Shown: positions 8,108-16,710, counted from the first letter of the stretch. The stretch is DNA of 60,112 nucleotides from an uncultured Rickettsiales bacterium (GCA_905480015.1 CAJQOT010000007.1:1-60112), one strand, 5' to 3'. Program-made: numbers and translations. Notes: generated from the sequence alone by a model not told the origin.

Positions 8108-8749
8108 GTGGGTACTACACAATCCAAATCCAAATCCAAACAATCCACATCCAAATCCAAATCCAAACAATCCACATCCAAATCCAAACAATCCACATCC
8201 AAATCCAAATCCAAAACCACAGTCATACATACTGATGCTTCAGATAACCTGTGTTATGGCATACTTGATGCATCTACATCTCAACAACATGTTAATGATG
8301 TTTATGATGGTGTTTATGATGATTATAATGCTGATGAAACTCATACAACGAGAGGGAGTGGAGCGGATGCAGGCTATGCTGAAGTGCATTCAGACAGAGT
8401 ACAATACTCACCTTCACCCTATTATCTTTTTGCTGGTGTAAAACCTCTTGCTACTACTCATGCAACATCAATCGTAGATTCTAAAGACACATCAGCCCTG
8501 ACCCATCAACAGACAGAATATGCCAATACCGCAAGTAGTAACACAAATTCACAACAACAAGAGGCAAGACGATCAATGTCAATCACACAAAATGGTGATA
8601 GCTATCTTTCTTCACAACAACACACTAATGCAAGCAGTAATCTTTCATTATTATCATATACATCACAGCTCCAACACATACCTTTAGGGCAAACAGCACA
8701 CTTGATAAACACACAAGGCAAAGTCACCCATATGGCTACACTTTTTTAA
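8108..8749 (+). CDS. Low-complexity Ser/Lys/Gln repeat protein, function unknown
   Basis: This 213-residue frame starts at a GTG inside a longer open stretch that begins after a TAG at 7976-7978. Residues 5 to about 36 are alternating SK and QST units encoded by a TCCAAA-based tandem repeat. The rest is rich in Ser, Thr, Gln, His and Asn, with no hydrophobic segment or known domain. There is no visible signal peptide, although the true N-terminus may have been lost upstream. The composition resembles surface or secreted low-complexity proteins of symbionts, but that is inference only. A strong terminator hairpin follows at 8775. The Gly/Phe-rich reading on the other strand is a mirror of the repeat. 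Confidence 0.5.
   Translation: MGTTQSKSKSKQSTSKSKSKQSTSKSKQSTSKSKSKTTVIHTDASDNLCYGILDASTSQQHVNDVYDGVYDDYNADETHTTRGSGADAGYAEVHSDRVQYSPSPYYLFAGVKPLATTHATSIVDSKDTSALTHQQTEYANTASSNTNSQQQEARRSMSITQNGDSYLSSQQHTNASSNLSLLSYTSQLQHIPLGQTAHLINTQGKVTHMATLF
8121..8216 (+). repeat. TCCAAA-based tandem repeat inside the low-complexity gene
   Basis: About 96 bases of hexamer-based repeats: TCCAAA units interspersed with CAATCCACA. They form larger units of 27 and 21 bases, all multiples of three, so copy-number changes stay in frame. The encoded pattern alternates SKSKSK or SKSK with QST. It probably evolves by replication slippage. Confidence 0.85.
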
Positions 8750-8774
8750 TACTTATATTTTCTTGACAATATAC

Positions 8775-8806
8775 GATGTCCATCTTTTCTCGATGGACAT
8801 CAGTTT
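8775..8806 (+). terminator. Rho-independent terminator of the low-complexity gene
   Basis: A perfect 10-base stem (GATGTCCATC with GATGGACATC) and a 7-base TTTTCTC loop are followed directly by AGTTTTT. It begins 26 bases after the stop at 8749. It overlaps an in-frame but false upstream start for transketolase. Confidence 0.8.
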
Positions 8807-8820
8807 TTATGCTTCAAATA

Positions 8821-10752
8821 ATGCAACAAAAAAATATACATCAAAATCTTGCAAATGCTATTCGAGTACTATCCGTTGAGATGGTATCCCGTGCAAATTC
8901 TGGACACCCCGGTATGCCTCTTGGGGCAGCAGACATTGCAACTGTACTGTTTTCAAAAATTTTGCGTTTTTCTCCTCAAAATCCAAAATGGCTTAATAGA
9001 GACCGCTTCGTACTTTCAGCAGGGCACGCTTCAGCACTTCTTTATTCATTGTTATACTTAACGGGCTATGAAGACTGCACACTTGATGAGCTCAAAAACT
9101 TTAGACAACTCCATTCTAAAACTGCTGGACACCCAGAATATGGATTTCTTTCTGGCATTGAAACAACAACGGGCCCGCTTGGGCAGGGCATTGCAAACGC
9201 AGTTGGAATGGCAATTGCCGAAAGAAAGCTTCATAATGAATTTAGTGATTTGATTGATTACAAAACATATTGCTTATGCGGTGATGGGTGTATTATGGAA
9301 GGCATTGCATTGGAATCTTTACAGATTGCAGGGCATTTGGGGCTTTCAAACTTTGTACTAATTTACGATAAAAACAACATAACAATTGATGGAGATCTTT
9401 CAATGACATCATCCGTTGATTACCCAAAAATGCTTGAATCCTTTGGATTTAATGTTTTAGAGTGCGATGGGCACAATTCCGAAGCAATTGAAGAAGTGCT
9501 TTTAAATTCTCAAAATACAAATAAACCAACTGCCATTATTGCAACGACAAAAATTGGATTTGGTAGCACAAAAGAAGGGAGTGCAAAAGCTCATGGTTCA
9601 CCACTTAGTAAAGAAGAGATTGTACATCTAAAGCAAACACTTAGCGTTAATTATGACATAAACACAATCCCACAAGACACTCTATCTTCTTGGCGTAAAA
9701 TTGGGCAAAAAGGAGACAATGCATTTAAAAAATGGAACGCAGATGTTTCTGAATCAGGCAAAAAAAATCTTATAGAAAGCTTTGCAAAAAGAAATTACAA
9801 AATAGAGATCGGCAATGCAATTAATAAAGTAAAAGAAAAATTTCTTAAAGAAAAACCTCAATCTGCAACTCGTGTTCTTTCAGGGTCAGTATTGGAAGAG
9901 CTTTCAAATTTACCTTTTGTAATAGGAGGTTCCGCCGATTTATCAGGTTCGAACAATACAAAGTCTGCAAGAAATTCTTTGATAACCAAGGGAAGTTTTA
10001 GCGGCAACTATATTGCATATGGCGTGCGTGAACATGCAATGGCGGGGATTATGAATGGTCTTGCACTTTCTGGGTTTCTTCCATTTGGTGGAACATTTCT
10101 TGTTTTTTCAGACTACATGCGAAATTCAATCCGTCTTTCCGCATTAATGCAAGCGAAGGTTTTTTATATTATGACTCATGATTCCATTGGTTTAGGAGAA
10201 GATGGACCTACACACCAGCCCGTAGAACATTTAGCATCACTGCGTGCAATTCCAAATCTCAATGTTTTTCGCCCTTGCGATGCCATTGAAACCGCAAATT
10301 GTTTTGCTATGGCGAACGAACTTGACGGACCTGCGCTTTTTGCATTAAGCAGGCAAAATCTTCCACTTGTAAGCACAGAATTCAATAAAAATACCGTTCA
10401 ATATGGTGGATACATCATTCATGATTGTCAAAAACCAGAGTACACAATCATTGCAACAGGGTCAGAGGTTTCCCTTGCTATTGAAGTTGCTAAAACATCA
10501 ACAAAAAACATCAGAGTTGTTTCAGTTCCATGTTTAGAGATATTTCGTAGGCAATCAAATGAATATATTGAAAAAACACTTGGAAATACAACGCGTATAT
10601 TTATTGAGGCCGCAGCTATTAATTCATTCTATGGTTTATTACGAGCAGAAGACTTGCATTTTACCGTCGACACATTTGGTAACTCTGGAAAAGCTTTAGA
10701 TGTTTATAGTTACTTTGGAATAACGGTAGAAAATATTTTACTTAAAATATAA
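8821..10752 (+). CDS. tkt: Transketolase
   Basis: Transketolase moves two-carbon units between sugar phosphates in the non-oxidative pentose phosphate pathway and uses thiamine diphosphate. The 643 residues contain SGHPGMPLGAADIA near the N-terminus, the thiamine-binding GDGCIMEGIALES...NNITIDG region, and the pyrimidine-domain signature HDSIGLGEDGPTHQPVEHL. A C-terminal domain completes the fold. The ATG at 8821 is preferred: an in-frame start at 8776 lies inside the upstream terminator hairpin, while an ATG at 8809 remains possible. With glpX in the window it points to sugar-phosphate synthesis from gluconeogenic carbon for nucleotides and envelope sugars. Rickettsia species generally lack this pathway, which helps exclude that genus. 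Confidence 0.96.
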   Translation: MQQKNIHQNLANAIRVLSVEMVSRANSGHPGMPLGAADIATVLFSKILRFSPQNPKWLNRDRFVLSAGHASALLYSLLYLTGYEDCTLDELKNFRQLHSKTAGHPEYGFLSGIETTTGPLGQGIANAVGMAIAERKLHNEFSDLIDYKTYCLCGDGCIMEGIALESLQIAGHLGLSNFVLIYDKNNITIDGDLSMTSSVDYPKMLESFGFNVLECDGHNSEAIEEVLLNSQNTNKPTAIIATTKIGFGSTKEGSAKAHGSPLSKEEIVHLKQTLSVNYDINTIPQDTLSSWRKIGQKGDNAFKKWNADVSESGKKNLIESFAKRNYKIEIGNAINKVKEKFLKEKPQSATRVLSGSVLEELSNLPFVIGGSADLSGSNNTKSARNSLITKGSFSGNYIAYGVREHAMAGIMNGLALSGFLPFGGTFLVFSDYMRNSIRLSALMQAKVFYIMTHDSIGLGEDGPTHQPVEHLASLRAIPNLNVFRPCDAIETANCFAMANELDGPALFALSRQNLPLVSTEFNKNTVQYGGYIIHDCQKPEYTIIATGSEVSLAIEVAKTSTKNIRVVSVPCLEIFRRQSNEYIEKTLGNTTRIFIEAAAINSFYGLLRAEDLHFTVDTFGNSGKALDVYSYFGITVENILLKI

Positions 10753-10855
10753 GTGTAAGTATTATGCCCTCATAATGGGTAAAAAATATTCATAACATTC
10801 CATATTCTCTTGACTTTCTCAATCCAAAGTTTAGTTTGTATTTGGTTGATGGTGC

Positions 10856-10995
10856 TAGACACACTTTGTGACCAATATTTGTCCTAATTTCAATCAGAAA
10901 AGGGCTCCTGTTTTGTCAGGAGTTCATCTGAATAAGATGTCTTTTGATGTCCAATAGGGTGAGCACTAGTTACAAGGTGTGTCTAAACTCCTGAC
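10856..10995 (+). ncRNA. Candidate structured RNA or leader with competing helices
   Basis: Within the 450-base gap between tkt and dcd, bases 10856-10872 can pair with 10969-10985 over 17 positions with two G-U wobbles, closing a domain of about 130 bases. Inside it, CTCCTG (10905-10910) pairs with CAGGAG (10917-10922). The same right arm, extended to GTCAGGAGTT (10915-10924), can instead pair perfectly with AACTCCTGAC (10986-10995). Mutually exclusive helices suggest a leader or regulatory RNA. It does not match 4.5S, tmRNA or 6S features that I recognise. The pairing was found by eye, without an energy calculation. Confidence 0.35.
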
Positions 10996-11021
10996 GCCAT
11001 TTGTAATTTAATTTATCACAA

Positions 11022-11162
11022 ATGGAAACAGAAAATGAAATTTATATAAAACAGCTTCAAGAATTAGTTTGGCACTTTTCTTCTATTGCGGAGGAGTCTA
11101 GAAGGGAGTTTATTATTGGTCTTGTAAAAGCAATTGCAAAAAAATATTCCTTGAAACATTAA
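11022..11162 (+). CDS. Small protein of 46 residues, unknown
   Basis: The frame starts METENEIYIKQLQELVWHFS and continues with an amphipathic, basic segment (RREFIIGLVKAIAKKYSLKH). Its codon choice resembles neighbouring genes. The start ATG lies in the right arm of an 8-base hairpin (CCATTTGT at 10997-11004 with ACAAATGG at 11018-11025), so initiation could be controlled by RNA folding. It lies 41 bases before dcd on the same strand and may be cotranscribed with it. No family is recognised. Confidence 0.45.
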   Translation: METENEIYIKQLQELVWHFSSIAEESRREFIIGLVKAIAKKYSLKH

Positions 11163-11203
11163 AATACTCCATATTATTAACAGTAATATACTTTTAGGGA
11201 AAT

Positions 11204-11770
11204 ATGTCAATATTAAGTGATAGTGAAATTGTACAAAAATGCACAAAAGAAGAAATGATATCGCCATTTTCAAAAAATCAAGTTCGTGAGGTAAACGGTG
11301 AAAAAATTATTTCCTACGGCACTTCTTCATATGGATACGATGCACGCGTTGCAGATGAATTCAAAATTTTTACAAATATTAACTCTTCAATTATTGACCC
11401 AAAAAACTTTCAAACAAATTCATTTGTTGACATCAAAACTGATATTTGTATCATTCCACCAAATTCATTTGCATTAGCTAGAACTGTTGAGAAGTTTAAA
11501 ATTCCAAAGGACGTTCTTGTTGTGTGCGTTGGCAAGTCCACTTATGCCCGCTGTGGGATTATTGTCAATGTCACCCCTCTTGAGCCAGAGTGGGAAGGCT
11601 ATGTCACTTTAGAATTTTCCAATACAACGCCACTTCCTGCAAAAATTTATGCAAACGAAGGTGCGTGTCAGTTTTTATTTTTTAAAGCAAATATTGAATG
11701 TACAACTTCTTATAAGGATCGTCAAGGTAAATACCAAAACCAAACAGGGGTAACAATACCTACGGTGTAA
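11204..11770 (+). CDS. dcd: dCTP deaminase
   Basis: Dcd deaminates dCTP to dUTP, the first step of thymidylate supply in many bacteria. The 188 residues carry the family core: [12 protein letters not shown] near the N-terminus, the substrate loop [32 protein letters not shown] split by the usual turns, and the C-terminal [10 protein letters not shown]. The glutamate in TLEFSN corresponds to the catalytic Glu. An AGGG lies about six bases before the ATG, supporting this start. The next gene is convergent, with a copy of the 20-base dispersed repeat between them. Confidence 0.96.
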   Translation: MSILSDSEIVQKCTKEEMISPFSKNQVREVNGEKIISYGTSSYGYDARVADEFKIFTNINSSIIDPKNFQTNSFVDIKTDICIIPPNSFALARTVEKFKIPKDVLVVCVGKSTYARCGIIVNVTPLEPEWEGYVTLEFSNTTPLPAKIYANEGACQFLFFKANIECTTSYKDRQGKYQNQTGVTIPTV

Positions 11771-11819
11771 CTAATGCACCTTTTCAATTTTTAAAGTTTT
11801 AATATAAAAAAAAATATTC

Positions 11820-11839
11820 AATACCCTATGAGTAGTGAG
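11820..11839 (+). repeat. Dispersed 20-base repeat, copy 2
   Basis: AATACCCTATGAGTAGTGAG, identical to the copies at 2777-2796 and 26167-26186. It lies between two convergent genes, four bases from the stop codon of the minus-strand membrane protein. It shares the extension CAAA at its 3' side with copy 3. Confidence 0.8.
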
Positions 11840-11843
11840 CAAA

Positions 11844-12656
11844 TTACACTAAATAATTTATTACACGCACATAATTAGTTGTATGCATTGCACCCCAACA
11901 AAGCCAAATGTTTAGTATCATAAGCAACATAACATAAACATGCCCAAGAGTAATTTTTTTCGAAATTGGTTGGCGTTCAAGGCAAAAGCCAAATAGTTTC
12001 CTATCACATTGGCGAAGAATGTAGGGCAAAACTGCTCCATTTTCATTGGTGAATACATTCAAACATCTACTAAAAAAATCATCATTTCCTGCGTCAATTT
12101 TCTTAAAATCTTCCATTGAAAGCTCTTTTGTACCTTTTGCTATATTGTTTTGAATATAGCTTTTATTAATGAAAAACTCACTATTGAACAGTGGCACTAT
12201 TGTAAATTTTCTCCTTTCTTCTGCGGTTGTGTACAACCCTTCCTTTATTAGCGTGAGATTATCAACATTGATAGAGCTAAACATCATATTATAATAATAC
12301 ATTATACCATAATAATCCTGTTGCAATTCTACATTTCTTGTGTCCATTTTGAAATTTTTAAAGGATTCTATCATCATCCGCCTCTCCCACCAGAAGTAAT
12401 TTACTACATCTGAAATAATGGGCGTACGTTCAAGGAGGTCTATAAATTTTACTGCCACAAGCAAGCGAGCCACCCCCGTTGCCAGCAAAATAATTTCTAA
12501 AAATAAAAAAAACGGATGGTTTTCGCCAATGGAATAGTTCCAGAATGACCCATTAAGGTGGTGAAATACCCAAGTGTGCGTGACCGAAAGACAAATTATA
12601 AAAAGCCACCAGTTTTTACGATGGGTATTTTCAAGAAATTCTAAAATTTTATCCAT
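11844..12656 (-). CDS. Membrane protein of unknown function, 270 residues
   Basis: I do not recognise a family. Three hydrophobic segments are visible: around residues 17-33 (WLFIICLSVTHTWVF), around 47-68 (HPFFLFLEIILLATGVARLLV) and near the C-terminus (HVYVMLLMILNIWLCWGAM). Between the second and third lies a soluble region of about 140 residues rich in aromatic residues. The N-terminus MDKILEFLENTHRKNWW is amphipathic. The gene is convergent with dcd and divergent from the aminotransferase. No signal peptide or catalytic motif stands out. Confidence 0.75.
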   Translation of the reverse strand: MDKILEFLENTHRKNWWLFIICLSVTHTWVFHHLNGSFWNYSIGENHPFFLFLEIILLATGVARLLVAVKFIDLLERTPIISDVVNYFWWERRMMIESFKNFKMDTRNVELQQDYYGIMYYYNMMFSSINVDNLTLIKEGLYTTAEERRKFTIVPLFNSEFFINKSYIQNNIAKGTKELSMEDFKKIDAGNDDFFSRCLNVFTNENGAVLPYILRQCDRKLFGFCLERQPISKKITLGHVYVMLLMILNIWLCWGAMHTTNYVRVINYLV

Positions 12657-12775
12657 TTCAAATATACATGAAGATACAAACCATAAAATAAGCGTTTATA
12701 TTTTCAAGTCAATAAACAAAAAACTTGATTTCCATACAATTACTTACACTACATAATAGAATTTTTACCAAGCAA

Positions 12776-13978
12776 ATGTCTATAATTTCACGCAGAGTGC
12801 AAAAAATGAAACCCTCCCCTACCCTTGCCGTTACCGCAAAAGCAAATGAATTAAAAGCACAAGGTAAGAAAATTATAAGCCTTTCTGTTGGCGAACCTGA
12901 CTTTGACACTCCAATTGAAGCAAAAAACGGGGGAATTAAAGCAATAAACGATGGCAAAACAAAATATACTACTGTGGATGGCACACTCGCCTTAAAAAAA
13001 GCAATTTGTAAAAAATTCAAAGAAGAGAATAATATTGAATACGAACCTTCTGAAATAACAGTTGGTTGCGGGGCGAAGCATGTATTGTTTAATACTTTTA
13101 TTTCAACAATTAATGAAGGAGATGAGGTAATTATTCCAGCACCTTATTGGGTTTCTTATCCAGATATTGTCGAACTTTTTGATGGCAAAGCCGTCATTGT
13201 CAAAACAACATTTGCTAACAACTTCAAACTTACTGCTGAAGAATTAAAAAATGCTATTACACCACAAACAAAATGGGTAATACTAAATTCCCCGTCAAAC
13301 CCAACGGGTGAAGTCTATACAAAAGATGAGCTTTTGGACATTGGTCAAGTGATTGAAGATAATCCTCATGTTTATGTATTAAGTGATGACATTTATGAAC
13401 ATCTTGTATTTGATGTCAAATTTTATACTCTTGCGGAACTTTTTCCCAATTTACAGAATAGAATTCTTACGGTTAATGGAGTTTCAAAAGGCTACGCAAT
13501 GACAGGATGGCGTATAGGGTACGCAGGCATTAAAAATGCAACATTAATTAAGGCCATTGCAAATGTGCAGTCTCAATCCACTACAAACCCCTCGTCAATT
13601 AGTCAGGAAGCTGCTATTTTTGCTTTACTTGAATGTAAAGATTTTCGCAATAAATCAGTGCCAGTTTTTCAAAAAAGAAGAGATTACGTTTTTAAAAGAT
13701 TAACAGCAATTAATGGAGTAGAGGCAAAACTTCCATCGGGTGCATTTTATATTTTTTTCTCTGTACAAAAATTAATTGGCAAGAAAACCCAAAATGGGGT
13801 AGAATTACACTCTTCCGAAGACATTACAAAATATTTACTTGAAGATGCAGAGGTTGCATGTGTTCACGGTGAAGCATTTGGTTTTAATGGGTTTATAAGA
13901 ATTTCCTACGCAACAAGCGAAAGTATTCTTAAAGATGCAATGGATAGAATTGAAACATCGTTGAATAGTTTAAGATAA
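12776..13978 (+). CDS. aatA: Aspartate aminotransferase family (class I, PLP)
   Basis: This PLP enzyme transfers amino groups between aspartate or related amino acids and 2-oxoglutarate. The N-terminus ISRRVQKMKPSPTLAVTAKANELKAQG (read in two parts) and SLSVGEPDFDTP are typical of the subgroup I-gamma enzymes of alphaproteobacteria and Thermus. The PLP lysine is in SKGYAMTGWRIGY, with NSPSNPTGEVYT and the C-terminal FIRISYATS also present. The ATG at 12776 is favoured over a start at 12725 because it begins at the conserved MSIISRRV, giving 400 residues. Some members also use prephenate, relevant given aroK in the window, but the substrate cannot be fixed from sequence. Confidence 0.92.
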   Translation: MSIISRRVQKMKPSPTLAVTAKANELKAQGKKIISLSVGEPDFDTPIEAKNGGIKAINDGKTKYTTVDGTLALKKAICKKFKEENNIEYEPSEITVGCGAKHVLFNTFISTINEGDEVIIPAPYWVSYPDIVELFDGKAVIVKTTFANNFKLTAEELKNAITPQTKWVILNSPSNPTGEVYTKDELLDIGQVIEDNPHVYVLSDDIYEHLVFDVKFYTLAELFPNLQNRILTVNGVSKGYAMTGWRIGYAGIKNATLIKAIANVQSQSTTNPSSISQEAAIFALLECKDFRNKSVPVFQKRRDYVFKRLTAINGVEAKLPSGAFYIFFSVQKLIGKKTQNGVELHSSEDITKYLLEDAEVACVHGEAFGFNGFIRISYATSESILKDAMDRIETSLNSLR

Positions 13979-14064
13979 GACTTCGTGTTGTTTGCCGCGA
14001 TGTAAACACATAAAATCTAGACAATAAAGCATTTAATTAATAACATTCATTACATATAAACAAG

Positions 14065-15101
14065 GTGGGAAGGCAATTAAATGAAAAGCAGAGCATTGTA
14101 TTGCATCAGCTTCTGGATAATAAAAAAAGATTCTTTAAAGCACCGCAGTCTTTTTATATCCATGGAAACGCAGGATGTGGTAAAACTACCATTATGGAAG
14201 AATATTTGTGGGTTTTGTCACAAAAAAACTACATAATCAACCAATTTCTATGCACTTTCATGATTACATCCTTGATGTATCAAAGCTCTTAACAAAAAAC
14301 TCACCACAAAAAGTTGCAAAATCAATTACAAAAAAAACTAGTATTTTATGTTTTGACGAGTTTTTTATCGACGCTATTGCAGATGCAAAAATCCTCTATG
14401 ATATTCTTTTAGAATTGGTTAAACTGGGCATGACTATTGTTTTAACATCAAATTTTGCACCAAATAATTTATACAAAGAAGGATTTAACAGAGAAATAAT
14501 ATTCCCACAGTTTTCAGACTTTCTTTATGAGAAAATGAATGTTATTGATATGGCATCACAAATAGATTACCGCACACAAGGCGAGAAAAAGAAGAAGGAA
14601 ATTGCATTTAAAACCTTACTTTCCTTTGAAAATGCTTTCAAAATTAAGGTAATATCTAAAAAATTATTAATACATGTAGATACAAACCACACTGTACAAA
14701 TTGCTGGAACTTTTACAAATGGCGTGATAGTAAATTACGACGATATCTTTAAAACACATACAAGCATTAAAGATTACCGACATCTTGCAAGAACTTTTAC
14801 ACATATTCATATTTCTATTATGAATACATTCAACAAAGAAAATGAAGATGAAGCTATCAGATTTCGTAACTTTATTGATATTTTATACACAAGGGGAATG
14901 ATTTGCTCTTTTGACGGCGTTGAAAATGTTACTTTCTTTTCAAAAGATATGCTTGAAAATATTACCTTTACAAGGTGTCAAAGTAGAGTTTATGAAATGC
15001 AAACGGTCGATTATATCTCCTCACAAGAGAAAATTTTTAAAAGAAACCTGACAATTCAGTCTGCTAGATCATTTGAAGAATTATTTCAAGATATGCTATA
15101 A
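14065..15101 (+). pseudogene. zapE: ZapE/AFG1-like ATPase interrupted by a -1 frameshift
   Basis: ZapE is a cell-division-associated AFG1/LACE1-type ATPase. The first frame (GTG at 14065 to 14292) contains the Walker A YIHGNAGCGKTTIMEE. The second frame, open from 14208, carries ISMHFHDYILDV (family motif R-V-H-F-H-x-F-M), Walker B ILCFDEFFIDAIADA, and LTSNFAPNNLYKEGFNR. The two join cleanly at seven As (14222-14228), where the first frame reads CAA AAA AAC, another A-AAA-AAC slippery heptamer. After a -1 shift the product reads SQKKLHNQPISMHFHDY, exactly the family order, about 344 residues in all. It may be rescued by ribosomal or transcriptional slippage, be a true pseudogene, or reflect a sequencing indel. 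Both halves look well conserved, which argues against old decay. Confidence 0.8.
14222..14229 (+). promoter_or_regulatory. Candidate -1 slippage site (A7 tract) in zapE
   Basis: Seven As followed by C; in the 5' frame the heptamer is A-AAA-AAC. A one-base -1 shift, or one extra A in the transcript, restores the full ZapE frame. Confidence 0.45.
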
Positions 15102-15222
15102 TAGCTAATGGGATGATACTGCAATAAAAGACTTTGCAAAAAATTATCTAATAAATGGTATATCAAAGTAATTGACTATATAAAAACACACTCAAACAAT
15201 ACATTGTAACTGATTAAATATA

Positions 15223-16710
15223 ATGTTTGCAAAAGTTAAAGCAGTGTCTTTTGTTGGGCTTGAAGTAAAAGAAATAGAAGTTCAAGTTCATATTACCCGT
15301 GGAATGCCAATGTTTTCAATTGTTGGTCTTGCAAATAAATCAGTTTCCGAAGCAAAAGAAAGAGTGCGTTCCGCAATAGCATCATCAGGGTTTCAATTTC
15401 CACAAAGTCGTATAACAATTAACCTTGCACCGGCAGATACAGTTAAAGATGGTAGCCATTACGACTTACCAATCGCAGTTGGCATTCTTACTAGTATGGG
15501 CATTATTAACCAACAAGATATTGACAACAGAATTATTATTGGAGAGCTATCCCTTGATGGAAACCTTAATAAAATTGGCGGGTTATTACCAACAGCACTT
15601 TTTGCACAACAAAAAAAATATGGCATTGTTTGTCCATTTGACTGTGCAAATGAAGGAATGTTTGTTAGCAGTGATATTGAAATTACCCCAGCAAAAAGTT
15701 TAAGCAATTTGATTTCAATTTTACAAAAATACGAAGACAAAATAATGCCAGAGCCTTTACAAATTCAAAATGAAAATATCTCCTTTGGAGATTTTAGCGA
15801 TGTTAAAGGGCAAGAACATGCAAAGCGAGCCCTTGAAATAGCAGCCTCAGGCGGGCACCATGTTTTAATGAAAGGTATGCCAGGCTCCGGTAAGTCAATG
15901 CTTGCCCAACGAATGATTACCATAATGCCAGATCTCACAATTGACGATATGCTAGAAGTAGGAACGGTTAATTCTATTTCAAACTCATTAAAAGACTTTA
16001 CACTTTCTACGCAAACTCCTTTTCGTTCACCACATCATTCTGCATCTACCCCATCAATTGTCGGCGGAGGCAAAAAAGCTAAACCTGGAGAAATCACCCT
16101 TGCACACAAAGGAATTTTATTTTTAGATGAATTTGCCGAATATCCATCTAATGTTCTAGAATCACTCCGCCAGCCAATAGAAACAAAATATATTACTATT
16201 TCACGGGCAGAAAGCCACATTACATACCCTGCGGATTTTCAACTTATTGCAGCAATGAACCCATGCAAGTGCGGATATTTGGGCGATGTCAAAAGGGAAT
16301 GTAGTAAAGCACCACTGTGTGCGGAAGATTACACTCGTAAAATATCAGGACCTATTATGGAAAGAATTGATATTCATATTATTATCAACCCTATAACAGC
16401 CAATATTTTTGAAAAAGAAACAAAAACTATAGAAACATCTGATCAAATTAAACAGCGTGTTATCAAGGCAAGAAATATACAACACAAAAGGCTTGGAAAA
16501 GTGAATTCAAACATGATAGGATCTGATATTGAAAATTTCTGCACTCTAACATTGGAATGCGAAAAAATCATTCAAAAGGCAATGGAAAAGTTTGGTCTTT
16601 CAATTCGCCAATATCATAAAATTTTAAAAGTCTCACGCACAATTGCAGACCTTGCACAATGCGAAGACATTCAAAAAGCTCACTTAATGGAAGCCCTTAG
16701 TTACCGTTAA
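15223..16710 (+). CDS. comM: ComM/YifB Mg-chelatase-like AAA+ helicase
   Basis: ComM is a hexameric branch-migration helicase that helps integrate incoming DNA during natural transformation. The 495-residue protein has an N-terminal ChlI-type domain (MFAKVKAVSFVGLEVKEIEV start). The AAA+ core carries Walker A in GMPGSGKSMLAQRM and Walker B in GILFLDEFAEY. A C-terminal Mg-chelatase-type domain contains FGLSIRQYHKILKVSRTIADL and the AHLMEALSYR ending. Length and order are normal. With dprA also present, the window keeps two recombination-mediator genes, though both are retained in many non-transformable bacteria. Confidence 0.95.
   Translation: MFAKVKAVSFVGLEVKEIEVQVHITRGMPMFSIVGLANKSVSEAKERVRSAIASSGFQFPQSRITINLAPADTVKDGSHYDLPIAVGILTSMGIINQQDIDNRIIIGELSLDGNLNKIGGLLPTALFAQQKKYGIVCPFDCANEGMFVSSDIEITPAKSLSNLISILQKYEDKIMPEPLQIQNENISFGDFSDVKGQEHAKRALEIAASGGHHVLMKGMPGSGKSMLAQRMITIMPDLTIDDMLEVGTVNSISNSLKDFTLSTQTPFRSPHHSASTPSIVGGGKKAKPGEITLAHKGILFLDEFAEYPSNVLESLRQPIETKYITISRAESHITYPADFQLIAAMNPCKCGYLGDVKRECSKAPLCAEDYTRKISGPIMERIDIHIIINPITANIFEKETKTIETSDQIKQRVIKARNIQHKRLGKVNSNMIGSDIENFCTLTLECEKIIQKAMEKFGLSIRQYHKILKVSRTIADLAQCEDIQKAHLMEALSYR

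Noticed and set aside
8121-8216. CRISPR array
   Set aside because: The units are hexamers without unique spacers; it is a coding low-complexity repeat.
7982-8230. Gly/Phe/Cys-rich ORF on the minus strand
   Set aside because: It is the complement of the TCCAAA repeat and has no start context or other protein features.
8043-8441. Asn/Pro/His-rich frame (NPNPNNPHPN type) on the plus strand
   Set aside because: It is another frame of the same repeat. The frame that continues to 8749 is longer and more protein-like.
8776-8820. Upstream in-frame start for transketolase
   Set aside because: These codons lie across a perfect terminator hairpin (8775-8801) with a T tract. The conserved protein begins after 8821.
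10856-10995. 6S, 4.5S or tmRNA gene
   Set aside because: No SRP tetraloop and GGAAG signature, no tRNA-like end, and the 6S central bubble could not be drawn convincingly.
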